A stretch of 64,000 nucleotides of DNA from Eumeta japonica (GCA_005406025.1 BGZK01000005.1:682001-746000), one strand, 5' to 3'. Counted from the first letter of the stretch, positions 35,871 through 47,700 are shown. The notes: generated by a model not told the origin, from the letters alone. A program made the numbers and translations.

Positions 35871-37569
35871 CGAAATCTCTTATTGTACTAGAGCGGACAA
35901 TGCGGACAAAAGCGTAATCTACATATCGAAGAATATCAAGAATCTACGTACCAAGGGGCTCCGTTTAGTGTGACATGCCTTGGCGTATGAAGAGTAAACG
36001 CAAACATTTGTATGTTTGCCGCCTAACATCCATCGTCGTAAATTATTTAGTTTATGGCGTTGCTCAGGTCAAAGCAGCTTTTGTACCAGCTTTGATTTAT
36101 TTTGAAAAAGCGCTCTAACGTCTCCCGTTACTGAAAGCCATTGAAAGCAGAAAAATTGTTCAAAAAAGTGCCTGTAGATAAGGGCGAAAGCGTGACAACG
36201 ACTTTGAGTGGTAAAATCATTTTAATGTGATATTCATTCATGAAAGAAGGATAGTAATAAAAGGCATTTATTTATGACATTTATTTTAAAACAACAAAGA
36301 ATCCGCCTCTCATTTCATATTAACAAAATTTTTTTTACGTCTTTACATTTATATACAAATATACATACAATAACTTGCACATCGAAAGCGCACGAAATTT
36401 ACTACAACTTAACCTGTTCCTATCTGATGCGAAGGGACGCGTCCTTTCATTAACTGTTCTGAGTGGAAGGGACGCGTCTCTGCCCCTCTCATTGTGAGCG
36501 CATAACAACGGAGTGCACGGAATGGTGTCACCCGGCAAACCAATTTATAAGACGTTGTCACGTCAAAATCATTATATTTTTCTTAGTTTATGTCAACTTT
36601 CAACGATACAAAAACCAGCCAGTTACAATACAATAACTAACAGAACAACCCTAAAAATTGGATTACAACTTAATACGTTCGAAATACAACCTTACAACTG
36701 ACGCTACACATTGTATTACAATTTAATACATTCAAAATACGAAATTACTTTTTCTTGACCTTTCAAAATGGACGAAAATAGATATGAAACAAAACAAAAA
36801 AAAAAATGCTCTAAGCCTTTCCGAAGCCGGAGCCCGCCGTGTATACTAACGTGCAGTGTGAAGAATGTTATTAAGTGGGTACCTACGAATAAAAAATAAA
36901 AATATCTCTATCGGCCCACTGACGTGATAATTAGTGGACATAAAGCGCCGACCCCGCCGCCCGCCCCTGATCTCATTAACAATTTATTTAAGTCACGAAC
37001 GCGATACACGACCGAGGGAAATATTATATTTCACGTATAGGTATTGCATTGGAATAAGTATCGACAATTTTTGTACGTCGACAAAAGTGTGTGTTTATTT
37101 TCTAAAAGTCAGTCTTACTTTTTTGAAATTTCTAAAAACTTAGAAAATACAATAGTCGCATGAACCATGTCCATGGAGGTTGTTTATAGGCTACAAGCAT
37201 CAGAATGCGCGAGGCCTTAATGTTTACAAGTACTTACATTACAGTACATACAATAACGTGCTTATGACGTTGCGACTCCGAAAAATGACTACAAGTGGTA
37301 ATTATCAATATTTGGAAAACTTGTAGCCAAAAATCAATTTTTAAATTTTTTACCTTTTTAATATTTTTCATTTCAAATCCTCTACATAAGCGCTTAAACT
37401 ACTGTTCACTTACTGCTTCAACGGATTTAAGCATGGTTTGGGTAACTTTGGCAATGAAGAACGTTGTGGCGGCCCTCTGTCGGCTGTTAAAGATGAAAAC
37501 GTACTGGTAATGAAAATTGTAATTCAATGTATATGAAAAGATTCGGTATGTACCACAGATGAAATTTTA
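35871..37569. other. No recognised feature
   Basis: AT-rich, with a GC-richer patch at about 36410-36560 holding two GGGACGCGTC words (about 36433 and 36470) and GGTGTCACCCGGC, which look like repeat DNA. ATGTTTGCCGCC at about 36012 recurs in the hairpin at 57730. No gene seen. Confidence 0.35.
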
Positions 37570-37700
37570 ATAAAATCATAACTATTCTGTTACCTACGGA
37601 GGTAACAGAATAGTTAAGATTTTATCAAAATATATATCATATCATAAAATATCATATCAAAAATAGCTTCATTCCGTAATAAAGCTATTTATGATATGAT
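37570..37700. repeat. Two neighbouring near-perfect hairpins
   Basis: First: 37570-37595 pairs with 37600-37625, 26-bp arms, one mismatch, loop ACGG. Second: ATCATATCAAAAATAGCTT (37651-37669) pairs with 37682-37700, 19-bp arms, one mismatch, 12-nt loop. They are 25 bp apart. No transposon ends or coding frames explain them. Confidence 0.9.
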
Positions 37701-38002
37701 TCGATTTGAACGTATTTTCGTTATTTGATACGGAACCTCAAGCGAGGGGGTTCGACTCCCATCTAGTTGGTTTTTGTAACCAATAAAGATTTCTTTTATA
37801 TGTAATACTTACAATTTATATATTTTTGATCATTCTCTTAAACTTGAAATGTTGTTAAAAGTGGATGCAAAAAGAGATAGTGGAAGACTGTAAAAACTCG
37901 AATATAGTAAAATGTTAATAAAGCCTATTCGTTTTACTAACGTGAATGATTATATTTATTATACATACGTATTGAAAACAGAACTATTGGCATTTAAGAT
38001 CT

Positions 38003-38170
38003 ATAGTAGATGTGGCGTAGGTATGATCCCAATTTAGGATATTATATGAGGCGTAGTGTTGTAATTTAAAATAGTGAACGTGGTGTAGGTATTACTGTAA
38101 TTTAAGGTTACTGATGTGGTGTAGATACCTTTATTGAAATTCAAAATAGCCGACGTACCATTTAAAATGT
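38003..38170 (+). repeat. Degenerate tandem repeat, about 37-bp unit
   Basis: Four to five diverged units, each with GA-GTGG-GTAG, then AATTTAA and ATAG (for example GATGTGGCGTAGGTAT, GAACGTGGTGTAGGTATT, TGATGTGGTGTAGATACC). Non-coding. Confidence 0.7.
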
Positions 38171-38659
38171 GGAAATGCCAAACTATTAAAATGATAAACC
38201 TTGTCTATGTTAAATTTAAGTTACTAATATCTAATATATTGGAGTCCAATAGATTAGACGTTGAGTTATAAAAAAGTGAGAATTTTCGTTTTTTATTTTC
38301 CTACCTCATCAGACAATGTTTGAGGACAACATCGTTTCAAATAAACCAATTTTAATTTGTTTGAAAAGACTTCATTAATAATTTGTAATGACAAGGATTT
38401 TTTGAGGTATAGGTATGAAATTATTAATGATATCTCATCTTATGTTGACTTTGTAACATGAATTACGTATTTTATATTGTCTTACGAAGTTGGAAAATAA
38501 ACCAACGAAACTTTGCACTTTTTGTTAATTAATTCACTTTTTACGGAATCCAAATCCACGATATTAAGTGCTTTATCAACTTCCAAACTGTGCATGCGTG
38601 TCGGTGCGAAAGCATTCATGTGATGGACAAGAATTTCAATAAAACCTCGATTCGCGTGA

Positions 38660-39110
38660 CAGTCGTCAAACGGCAGGCGATGGGTTCCGCTGTTTACGGC
38701 TCACGTCGACACGTAAAATGATTCCGGCGTCATCATTAACGCGGCCTCGTCGCCGACGAGCGCCGCCCACGCCGGCAGCGCCCCGACGGCCGTACAAAAG
38801 AAGATATACGAAAGGCCGGAGCTGTTGCCCGGGACCGGTCCGCGGGAGTAAGCGATCAGTTTTTATTAACAGAAATAACAAACAAACGCACAAGAAAAAT
38901 AAACATTTGATAAGAATAACGTGTCACGGCGCAGGTAAGGCGGTGGAATTTATGTTAATGGGGCGGTTTGTCAAAAAAAGAAATAGGTATTTTATGGTGG
39001 GCGAGCGTGAAGCCGGCGGTCGGCCGAAAGCTCGGAGCTTTTTAATTGACCGAAACGTCTGTGGCCGATATGGTTTATGTGCGATCGTTCGCAGCGTAAC
39101 TTTATAGGCT
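38660..39110. other. GC-rich island, possible exon or promoter
   Basis: The most GC-rich 300 bp of this half of the window. One plus frame (ATG 38718 to 39107) gives an Arg/Pro-rich product. A second plus frame (about 38720-38848) has nearly all codons ending in G or C (AAHAGSAPTAVQKKIYERPE), which is how lepidopteran coding exons often look, but it lacks an ATG and a visible acceptor. Donor-like GTAAGC (about 38847) and CAG-GTAAGG (about 38934) are present. A minus frame is also open. I cannot choose between exon, promoter and chance. Confidence 0.25.
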
Positions 39111-41834
39111 TCGGTGTCACAACAACGGGTGGGTACGGGTATTTTTACGTGTGCGATGTCTAGGAAAACGTCGTTGACTGTAAAAGCTTACGTTTTGACG
39201 TCGTGAATAGTAATGTCATTAAATCGATGTGGGATACGTCGATTTCTAATAGGATACATCGATGCATCGATATCAAAATCATTTGTCTTATCTAATAATA
39301 GGTTTTTGTGTCAGTGTGTAACTGGGCCCTAGTATCTACGGTATTATAGATATTACTACTACTTGATCTAATAGTATATACCTGTACTAATACTACTAGA
39401 TCGAGTTTTCGATCTCCTCAAAAATTTCTGGTTTCGACGAGACGATTGTGCCTTTATTAATTTTCAGCGTTTCAGCGTCATCTTGCCTTCCCTCTCTTGT
39501 CTCTTAACTCATAACTTCACTCTGAACAAACCTTAGAGCTTTTACTTATTTTTTCATAATCCAACTACATAATTACAAGGCCGTTTACATAAGACACCAG
39601 CCTGTACAAGTTCATTACAAATTATTGAAAATTGTGGTATTATATAAAACGGCAAAGTAAAATTATAAACAGTAGTTTTTCCATAACCTCACGGTCTCAA
39701 AATGTCTGAGTATTTATAGGATACAAGACGAATTGCTTTTTCGATAGCTAGCGCGATATTTTAAAAGATTTCATAGTCGTCAAATCCAAAATTATTTGAT
39801 TATTCAAATTTTTAAAACATGTTATTTTTATGACTTACATTCTTTATACTGTCTGTTTGTCTGACGGGTGTATATAATTCTTAGATGTAATACAGTACAA
39901 ATACTACCTTAATTCCGTGAATAATTAACACTTTAAAATAAAATTGCGACTCTAAGGCTGAGAGTTTTATTCGCTTATGCTATTCTAAAACTGAGAAATG
40001 TTGTGAAAATAGGAAATCTATGAACATGAAATAATGTAGATGATGATGATGGAGATGTTTGAAAAAAAGTTCTTGGATAATGACGAATCTAGAACTTTGA
40101 CAGATTTTCATTCGTTTTTTTCTTTCAAACGATGTATACAATTTCACCTCGAAACTTTTGCAATAATTAGAACTAGTTAAATAATGATAATAACTTACGT
40201 CTATCAAACCAGAAAAGGAGGAGCCACAAAAAACCATTCCAAACCTCAGCGTGGGGTGTCGAATGTACGCTAATTGAGTGACGAATCCATAAATTCATAA
40301 TTAACCGTCGACTACGAGCGCCGGTAAATCAATCATGTTTTTGATCGCGATTCTAAAATGATGTTCTAACCTAATTAAGTACATTCCAAAGCGATAAGGT
40401 TTACTTTTGGAGACTTTTATTTTAGAAGGTCTCTTATTCCTTCCTAAAAGGCCGGCAAGGCACTAATAACCCTTTGGGATTACAAATGTCCAAGGGCGGC
40501 GATGATCGCCTACTCTCTTTTAATTCGCGTGCTTTTTTGCTCTTTAAATTGCCATTTAAAAAGGTTATTTTATAATCTTATTGTGATCGTTAGTAATAGA
40601 CTATGACTCTCTTACTAAGTAGTCCTAAAGTGGTCGATATCTTTTTGCATTAAGTTTTATACACTTTTGTTTTGTAATGTACATACGAGTATATTGATGA
40701 TCGCAATACATAACATATTCTAAGCCGAAGGGGCCTAACCCCAGCCTAAAATTAGTGCCATTATTGACATGTAGTACACACAAAAAGAATTATAAAATGA
40801 GAATAAAAATGCATATTTATTCTGATAAGTGAATAACTTTATTCTATTTTGTATACCGCACTCGTTTGATACCTCACCCTGTTAGTTTGGAAATCATTTT
40901 ATGTACTGACAGTTGACGAAAAATTGTAATTGATAACAAAATTGTTCGTAGCATGCCCTAACGATATGCATATTTGTGATTGCACTGATTATAAGAGTTT
41001 TGAAAACACGAATAAAATAGTACCTACTCACTTACCACATATCCCATTCAATAGGTATACAAATTTTTTAAATTTCCTTTTGGCGAATTCTTGTGCCAAA
41101 GAAATTTCGTAAAATCCTTTCATCACGAAATAGTAATAAATACTTGACGGTCGATTCGCTTACATAATTGGAACCTATTGTGACTTAATGTCGAATTATG
41201 GTCGGAAAATCTATAAATTATAATATACCTACAACACTGAAATGCGTTTATAGCTTTCAGTAGAGTTTATTGTACTTAAAAACATAAACAATGTATATGT
41301 TTCGAGGGGGCATCGATTCAAACCATAAAAATCATTCGGGTGCGGGCGAATTTCACGGTTTTCAACCGCGCATTGGAGTCGGCTGGTATTGTAAATTCAT
41401 TATAAATGCACAAAATGTCTTAATTAGAGATCGCAGCCGGCGTAATAACTCAGAAAAAAAGTACACAACCTCACAACTCTGTGGACCACGTCGTATTGCG
41501 TCCTTGTCTGCCTTACGTTAATTTTTGTTTGTCTCTCTCTCTACCTCAGACGGCATTCGTGTCGTTCTTTTTGCTTCTGGCCAATAGTAAAAAGTCCCAA
41601 GACTCGTGTTGCATTAATTCGACGAAGTACTTTAATGGGAAATACTAAGGTGCCATTTGGCGAGGCATCACAACTTTCTGATCGGTGTATCGCGATGAAT
41701 CAAGTTATCTCACTCGTACAAAACGAAATATTGCCTAATGCTCGACTTGTGACCATACCGACTGGAATGGTTTATAGAACTTACGGGAATTACTTTTAGG
41801 CTAACATTTTTAATTTAATTTGTTACTTTATTAC
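39111..41834. other. No recognised feature
   Basis: AT-rich DNA with no credible gene. A GC-richer patch at about 41330-41520 has a 76-codon frame (from ATG 41291) of no known family. Confidence 0.4.
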
Positions 41835-42608
41835 ATTTTTAACACTGCCCACTTGTACTTAGTGGTCACTTCGACGACCTTTCCATAAGCAGCCACTGCT
41901 TCCTCGGCGCCTTTAAACAATTTTTCTGGAAGTTTCTCTTTTACTTTAGTAAGTAAATAAATAAAAATCGATTTATGTAAGACCGGCGCTGTATGGGGGG
42001 TAAGCTAATAATTCTATACCTAACGTCTCCAAATAGTTAGTCGTTTGTCTGACGGTATGTGGTGAGGTCTTGTCATGATAGACAAAATTCTTGCTGCTAG
42101 GTCGCTATTCCCAGACTTTTTCTAAAACAAGAGGCAAATAATTACTAGTGTACCATTTTGCAGTTGCTGTTTTTTTACCTTCTAAAACAATTATTGTAAA
42201 ACGACCTACCATTTCGAAGAGAGAGGCCGTTATCTTTTTTCGACGCTTCGACCTCTTTTACTTTAGTAGCAAGTCCTCCAAAGGAAATGCCCACTAAGCA
42301 TACTGCCTTTTGGTTTCGAGGTCGTAACAGTAAATGAAGCTTTCATCACCTGTACCTATGTCGTACACAGAATTTGAGTCACCACCGGCAAATCTCTTCA
42401 TCATTTCGCGTCACCTATTAATACGACGGTGTTTTTGAATTTCGGTCAAATGTGAGGCTTCCTGACCGTTAAATGTTCATGAAGGATTTTGTGCACCTGA
42501 CTCATATTGAGGTCTAAGCTCGTCAGAAACTGCTGGTAGGACACTCTTTTGTCAATCTCTCTCATGAGCCGCGCAGCACTGATGATGTCTTCGGTCGTTG
42601 TCGTAGAC
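41835..42608 (-). pseudogene. mariner transposase, catalytic part (split by hAT)
   Basis: On the minus strand: DNA-binding linker (MSQVHKILHEHLTVRKPH), first catalytic motif TGDESFIYCYDLETKRQ (about 42335), second YHDKTSPHT (about 42065), then YPPYSAGLT, stop, IDFYLF, where mariner enzymes have PPYSPDLAPSDFFLF. The third catalytic Asp is therefore Gly and a stop follows at once. Several frameshifts. Its N terminus lies at 44787-44953 beyond a hAT insertion; TCGTAGAC at 42601-42608 is the left target duplication of that hAT. Mariner elements are cut-and-paste transposons of about 1.3 kb; the split parts total about that. I did not find the terminal repeats. Confidence 0.85.
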
Positions 42609-42751
42609 CAGGGTTTCTCATACTTTTTAACTATACGAACCCCTGTTAAGGTTTCCAGATGACAGCGGACGCTTTAAGTAACAGACTAAACCCCACAAAA
42701 CCCTACAAGGAAACAATAAAATTGACAATTGAAGAAAATTAGGTTTTTATT

Positions 42752-44545
42752 TCAATAAAGGGTAACAAATACAATTGCAAAAGGAAAAATAATAATTAGC
42801 AAAAACCTTAACCTTAATTCTGACTCAGTATTAAGTCGATTTCTGTATTTCGTTTTTATCATGACCAGATATAAGAACTCATTCTCACATAAGAGACAGT
42901 GGGTTGTAGCAAAGGGTAAAATAAAATTCACCGCTTTGCGTGAGAGTTCGAGATACTCTTCCTGCTTAGCAGCCCAAAAATGTATCAAAGACCTCCTTTT
43001 TAAATCATCTTGAAGAGTTTCATCTACAGACATTTCTAATAATGACTTTTGTTGCTTAATACTCAAACCAATATTTATGCTTTCGTTCGTGACTAGAAAT
43101 GGGTTACAAATCCAGGCATCTTTATCATTATCAATATCTGGAAAATACCTTTTCAGTTCGTCGGAGAGTCGAGACAGATGAAAAATAATTTCAGCCCTTA
43201 TTTCGGAATCCACGGATAAGGCGTTCGTCGTAATAAATTCATGCAAAAGACTAAAACATTCAAAGATATTTGACCTCAAGCAAGTTTCCTAAAATTCATT
43301 TTTTTTTATTAGTACTGTTCTTTATAAGTACTTTTATTTTTTCCTGCTACAGTGAATATACTGCACGTGGAACCTAGCATCGAAGCATTCGTTTCATTGA
43401 GACAAGAAAAAATGTCATCTAAATAGGTTACTCCTGTAAGCCAGGTTTCATCTTCAAATCGGAATTTAAGGTTGAAGTCACTGTTTTTCAAAAATAAATA
43501 GATTTCTTGATGAAGTTCAACAAAACGAGCTAATATTCGGCCTTTTGACAATCAGCGTACTTCAGAATGTAGTAGTAATGAAATATGTTCACTACCCATG
43601 TTTCGGCATAATAATGCGAAAAGTCTTGAATTTAGTGGACGCGCTTTTATGCAATTAATTATTTTTACGACCTCTGAAAGTGCTGTTTTTAAATCATCAG
43701 GCATTTTCTTGCTCACCAATGCTTCTCTGTGTAATGTACAATGCATACTTTAGACTGGAGGAGTGACATTTTTAATCCTAGATATAATTCCAGATATCCT
43801 TCCTGTCATAGCCTTTGCACCGTCAGCCGATACGCCAACGCACTTTGTCCACTCTATGCCATGCCATGTTCTTCAATCAAACAATTAATAATGTTAAAAA
43901 TATTTTCTCCTTTCGTCGTAGACTAGACTACAAAATAGAAAATCTTTTTCACATATATTTCTATACACATATCTAACAAACCAAGAGTTAATTCGGTAAT
44001 CTTCTAATATCTATTAATTCATCAACTTGAATCGCACAATAATTATTTCGTAATCGTAGTGCGAGTTGATTTTCAACATCATGTGCCATGTCGTGAATGT
44101 GACGCGCAATGGTATCATTTGAAAGTGATATTTTATCCCAGCAATTTCGAAAATGTGTCTCCCAATACATAAATGACCATATCTTTAGCAGCTGGTAAAA
44201 TCAATTCTTCAGCATTATTGTATGATTTTCCCGTCTTTGCGGTTTTATATGTCACAAGTAAAGACAGTTAGTAGCTAAGACTTTTTCATAGTCTTTTTCA
44301 AAGAAGCCAACTCTTTCTTTTATCGAACAAAAAAATCTATAGGTTTGTCTCCGTATTGTGGATGTTTTGTTTCCAAAACATCCATATTTTTTGGAAACAA
44401 AACATCCGTTTCACAACTTCGCAGCAATGATGACTTCATCAAGCTATTTGCGAGAATTTCTGAACATATTACACACTGTGGCTCTGGGTATTAAAATTCC
44501 TCTTTGCACGTAAATTCAATTTCCAAATAGTCGTCATATCTCTTT
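42752..44545 (-). pseudogene. hAT transposase, ZBED5/SCAND3-like, broken
   Basis: Domains in order on the minus strand: a BED zinc-finger remnant (PQCVICSEILANS, about 44450-44490), a linker with LSNDTIARHIHDMAHDVE (about 44070-44130), the RNase-H core start near AIQVDELIDI, the typical HREALVSKKMPDDLK (about 43710) and KARPLNSRLFALLCRNMG segments, LSKGRILARFVELH (about 43530), YLDDIFSCLNE, and a C-terminal dimerisation region ending KTKYRNRLNTESELRLRF (about 42840). hAT transposases cut and paste their element; related genes in vertebrates (ZBED5) are domesticated copies. At least three frameshifts or stops, plus a local inverted duplication at 44360-44407 in the BED region, show that it is dead. 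Confidence 0.9.
44360..44407. repeat. Perfect 19-bp hairpin inside the hAT gene
   Basis: GGATGTTTTGTTTCCAAAA (44360-44378) pairs exactly with 44389-44407, loop of 10. The duplicated arm replaces the expected BED-finger coding between LLR and LETKHPQY. It looks like an inverted template-switch copy of the neighbouring bases. Confidence 0.92.
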
Positions 44546-44786
44546 TTTTTGCCGATAATGAGATTGTTTTTTCTGGTTCTCACGATTTTGCGATTTTGAT
44601 CGGCATGTGAGTGAGAGCGAACGACTCACTTGCTCTCGCACTCCGCGCCGCGCCTCCGAGCGACGATTCCAGTGTCGCATGTGCCTCCCAGTTATCGAGT
44701 CAACATTGCCTAAATTTTGTCACGAACCCCCTACCATCGAATGGCGAACCCCTAGGGGATCGCGTACCCCACTTTGAGAAACCCTG

Positions 44787-44953
44787 TCGTAGAAGAACGT
44801 CCCCCACGCATCGTCAGTCAAATTAGTGCGACTATATACGTTTGAACTCGTTAAATCATTTACAAACAGAGGCAAGGAATGTAGCTTCATCTTGAAAAGA
44901 TAAACGAAATCTGTTTCAACTTTCTTATTGGCTTGAATGGCAAAGAAAAACAT
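44787..44953 (-). pseudogene. mariner transposase, N-terminal part
   Basis: The other half of the mariner at 41835-42608. The minus-strand frame from ATG 44953 runs into VYSRTNLTDDAWGTFFYD, matching the SRTSL-DE-REGRPKT type segment of mariner N-terminal domains, and then meets the hAT insertion. TCGTAGAA at 44787-44794 is the right target duplication. Confidence 0.65.
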
Positions 44954-45324
44954 AGAAAACTATTGTACAAAAATTTCTCGCATTAAAATCAAGTTGATAA
45001 AAAAACTCTTTTTGTCGCCAGTTCATGGAAATAAATGACAGATGAAATGCAATATAAACAAGAAGGTTGTCAGAGTTTCATTTTTCAAATTTAAATTTGT
45101 TTTTTAATTTTATAGTTTGTAAGTGACGAGTTCTAAAAATTTGTAATTGTCACATACGTATCACAAACACGCAAACACTCAAAACTGTCGTAAAAACTAT
45201 TAAGCCAGTTTCTTAGAATTTAAAACAATAGTTTTATGCATCTGATAAAGGCTCGATATTCGTAGGAAATTCCAAAAGTAACTATAACTCTTATTACATT
45301 TTATTATTATACAGATTTCCATAT

Positions 45325-45470
45325 ACTACTTCCATTGGCATATCTCTCTCGCTTCACTGTCATCCATCACTCGTTTCATACAAGCTCGTCGGATTTGGGT
45401 GCTTAAAATTTGACAATTCTTTTTTATATGTCACCAATTTGGTGCGTATAAGATTTTCTAGAGTGACCCT
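45325..45470 (+). repeat. Dispersed repeat W, copy 2
   Basis: Direct match to 13235-13385 (CATCCATCACTCGTTTCATA against CATCCATCAATTATTTCATG, CAAGCTCGTCG, GGGTGCTTAAAA, TAAGATTTTCTAG). The sequence after 45490 is not shared. Confidence 0.65.
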
Positions 45471-45801
45471 TGACGACTCTTCCATCACGCACATTTGCTC
45501 AGCACAACAATCATGTTTCTTAACAAGCGATATCGATATGGATGTGAGTTGTTTCAAACGCCTGTCAAACACACTTTTCGTGTATATGGTCACGGGAAAC
45601 ACGATTTTAAAGCGATATCGGATTTGTATCGCGCGAAGCAGCATTTGTCGCATTATGTATACATTTTTAACATTTGAATGGGTAAGCTATACACGAAGTC
45701 GACTCGATTTTGATGCGTGATCTAAATAAGTATTTTTTCTGCTTCATTTTTGTTAACCTGAGTGTTTTGTTGATTTATTTTTGCCTAAATTGAAAGTCAA
45801 A

Positions 45802-45948
45802 ATGGCTCGTTATGGACTCTGTATGATTCTCGATGAACATATTCGTTCACTAGCAATGCAAGCATTTCGAAGAAAGCGCAAAATGCGACAAGAGCTGTGT
45901 AATCCTTTTGGGCAACGTGTTCTGACAGATTTTTTTTGCAATAATTGA
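45802..45948 (+). CDS. Possible 48-aa ORF with strong Kozak context
   Basis: The ATG at 45802 sits in TCAAAATGGC, a good insect initiation context. The product is MARYGLCMILDEHIRSLAMQ, then a basic AFRRKRKMRQ and a short tail. The last codons run into the left end of a family Y fragment, so an older reading frame could have been cut there. No family recognised; could be chance. Confidence 0.2.
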   Translation: MARYGLCMILDEHIRSLAMQAFRRKRKMRQELCNPFGQRVLTDFFCNN

Positions 45949-45951
45949 AAT

Positions 45952-46345
45952 ACGATTTTGTAATTGCCGTTATTAATAATTTTATGTTTTAAAAACTGAG
46001 TTTTATTTGGGAATATCCTTTGCCTAATTATTATGCTAGTTGAGTAATTACAAGAATTAGTAAAATTAATTAATATTTACATTTAAAATGGTACATGTTA
46101 TCTAAAAACTAGTATTCGTATTTAGTAATATCAAAAAAAGATATTATTTAATTCCAAGTGCTTACTGCTTGTTTGATTCTTAGAATTCGTATTCATTAAT
46201 ATTTAACGCTTTTTGTAATATTAAGAAACATGTGAAAATGAATAAAAATGTTTTTCTAATATCAGCAAAAGACATTACTAATTCTGTTTCTTAAATTCTA
46301 ATTCTTAAATTCTATTGCCTTTCCTAATTGGTTAGTGCGCTGGTT
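45952..46345 (-). mobile_element. Family Y, copy 3 (fragment)
   Basis: Same orientation as copy 2. Shared words: TTTTGTAATTGCCGTTATTA, TTTAAAAACTGAGTTTTATT, TACAAGAATTAGTAAAA, TTATCTAAAAACTAGTATTC, AATTCCAAGTGCTTACTGC and TTCTATTGCCTTTCCTAATT. Only about 400 bp remain and the terminal CACTGA is not recognisable. Confidence 0.75.
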
Positions 46346-46356
46346 TATTTATTTTA

Positions 46357-46379
46357 CTAACCTAACCTAACCTAACCTA
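46357..46379. repeat. Short run of insect telomere motif
   Basis: Four units of CCTAA (TTAGG on the minus strand). This is the insect telomere repeat, but four units is too few to mean a telomere; such runs are frequent inside insect genomes. Confidence 0.85.
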
Positions 46380-47700
46380 TTGTTATGACATATGTGTAGG
46401 CAAGGTCCAAGCATAATAATTTTGAAACTGTCAACATCATAGTTTAGGCCCACTTTTTGTTGGAAACGTAATTTGGTTTAAGAAATTGACAATATGATTA
46501 AAGTATGCCTATAATAAAAATTGTAGCATTTCAAACGCAATTAAGCGGTAAAACACTGAAATAAAAAATATGAGGAGGTGCATTTTATATAGTACGAAAT
46601 TGGATACTTATATAAAGGTAACACCAAGCAGAGGGATGTCGCTGTGAAACTGAAGTTGAGTCGATTACCGTTTCTGTGAAACGATAATGCCAATTATCGA
46701 CCATATGACTTCTACGTTGACTACATATCGATATCGCTTGTTTTTTTGACATAACTGACTACTGTAAATTTCCTTTTTTTTTTGTTTGTCAGTTTCTTTT
46801 GGTAGTGTTCATCCCTTTCAGATGGTGAAACCACCGCAACATACCGTTTTCAATCTTGTTATTTCATCTTATTTCAGACCATATCGCTCTCTATCATCAC
46901 TGTTCCTACACCTAGCTTCCAAAGACATTCCACACAAATACGCAGGTTTCACGTTTCCTTGATTCTTCTGTCATATCCAACTTTCACTACAGTATATAAC
47001 CTTATATAACCAGAACTCCATTATGGATAGGCAAATGTGCTTAACATGAGACATTTTCACTACACATAACAATAAGAAAAGTCCCATTCGCCTTATTTTC
47101 CACGTTCACTCTCCTCACAATATCTCTCATTTGTAAACAAAATACTCTAATATACAAGGTCTTTAATTTCTTTAATTCTATTAGTTTCAGGACATATATC
47201 GTATAAATCGTGCTTTCCCTTATTTCAAGCACCATGACATTAGTATTCTTCACATTTATGTTCATAATCTTTTTCTTAACAAAAACATTGATCAGTAGTT
47301 AGTAATCAGAAAAGAGAGAGAATATAAATTCGCAATGAAATGTATATAATAAATATAGACTCACGCCTATTTTCCAGATGGATAGCCAGAGACAGTAGAT
47401 TTTCACATAGTACTATCTTTGCATATCTCGTTTGATTTAAATGCTTGCAGTGAAATGTATTGTTGTTGAAATGTTAACCGGGGCTAATGTGACTCAAAAA
47501 TGCGTGGGTAAAAGTTTGAAATACGATAATTGGCAGCACATCTAAGGCTTATTCAAGCAAATTATTATTTGAATATTGTATTTTTAAAATATGAAAGTTA
47601 CTTACTTAATTTATCTTTTTAGAAATTTTTGAAACCATTTCAGGTAAAATGGAAAGGGAAGATGCCTAGTTGCTTACTATCACTAACATCGAAAAGCGGT
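46380..47700. other. No recognised feature
   Basis: AT-rich, with no credible coding frame. Nothing else seen. Confidence 0.4.

Larger units (their letters stand above)
42609..44786 (-). mobile_element. hAT element (2178 bp) inserted in mariner
   Basis: Ends are CAGGGTTTCTCA and TGAGAAACCCTG. Flanking 8-bp target duplications TCGTAGAC (42601-42608) and TCGTAGAA (44787-44794) differ by one base. Joining the flanks makes a mariner transposase gene continuous, which proves the order of events. The interior carries a minus-strand ZBED-type hAT transposase, now broken. Length, ends and duplication all fit hAT. Confidence 0.93.

Noticed and set aside
37570..37700. microRNA precursors
   Set aside because: Stems of 26 and 19 bp are short for animal precursors, pairing is almost perfect without typical bulges, and nothing shows expression. 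Kept only as hairpins.
37749..37759. tRNA gene or SINE from the B-box-like GGTTCGACTCC
   Set aside because: No A box at the right distance upstream and no cloverleaf can be drawn.
43741..43926. Plus-strand frame opposite the hAT transposase
   Set aside because: Shadow of the minus-strand transposase, whose protein motifs are clear.
46357..46379. Telomere or chromosome end
   Set aside because: Only four TTAGG units, with ordinary repeat-rich DNA on both sides.
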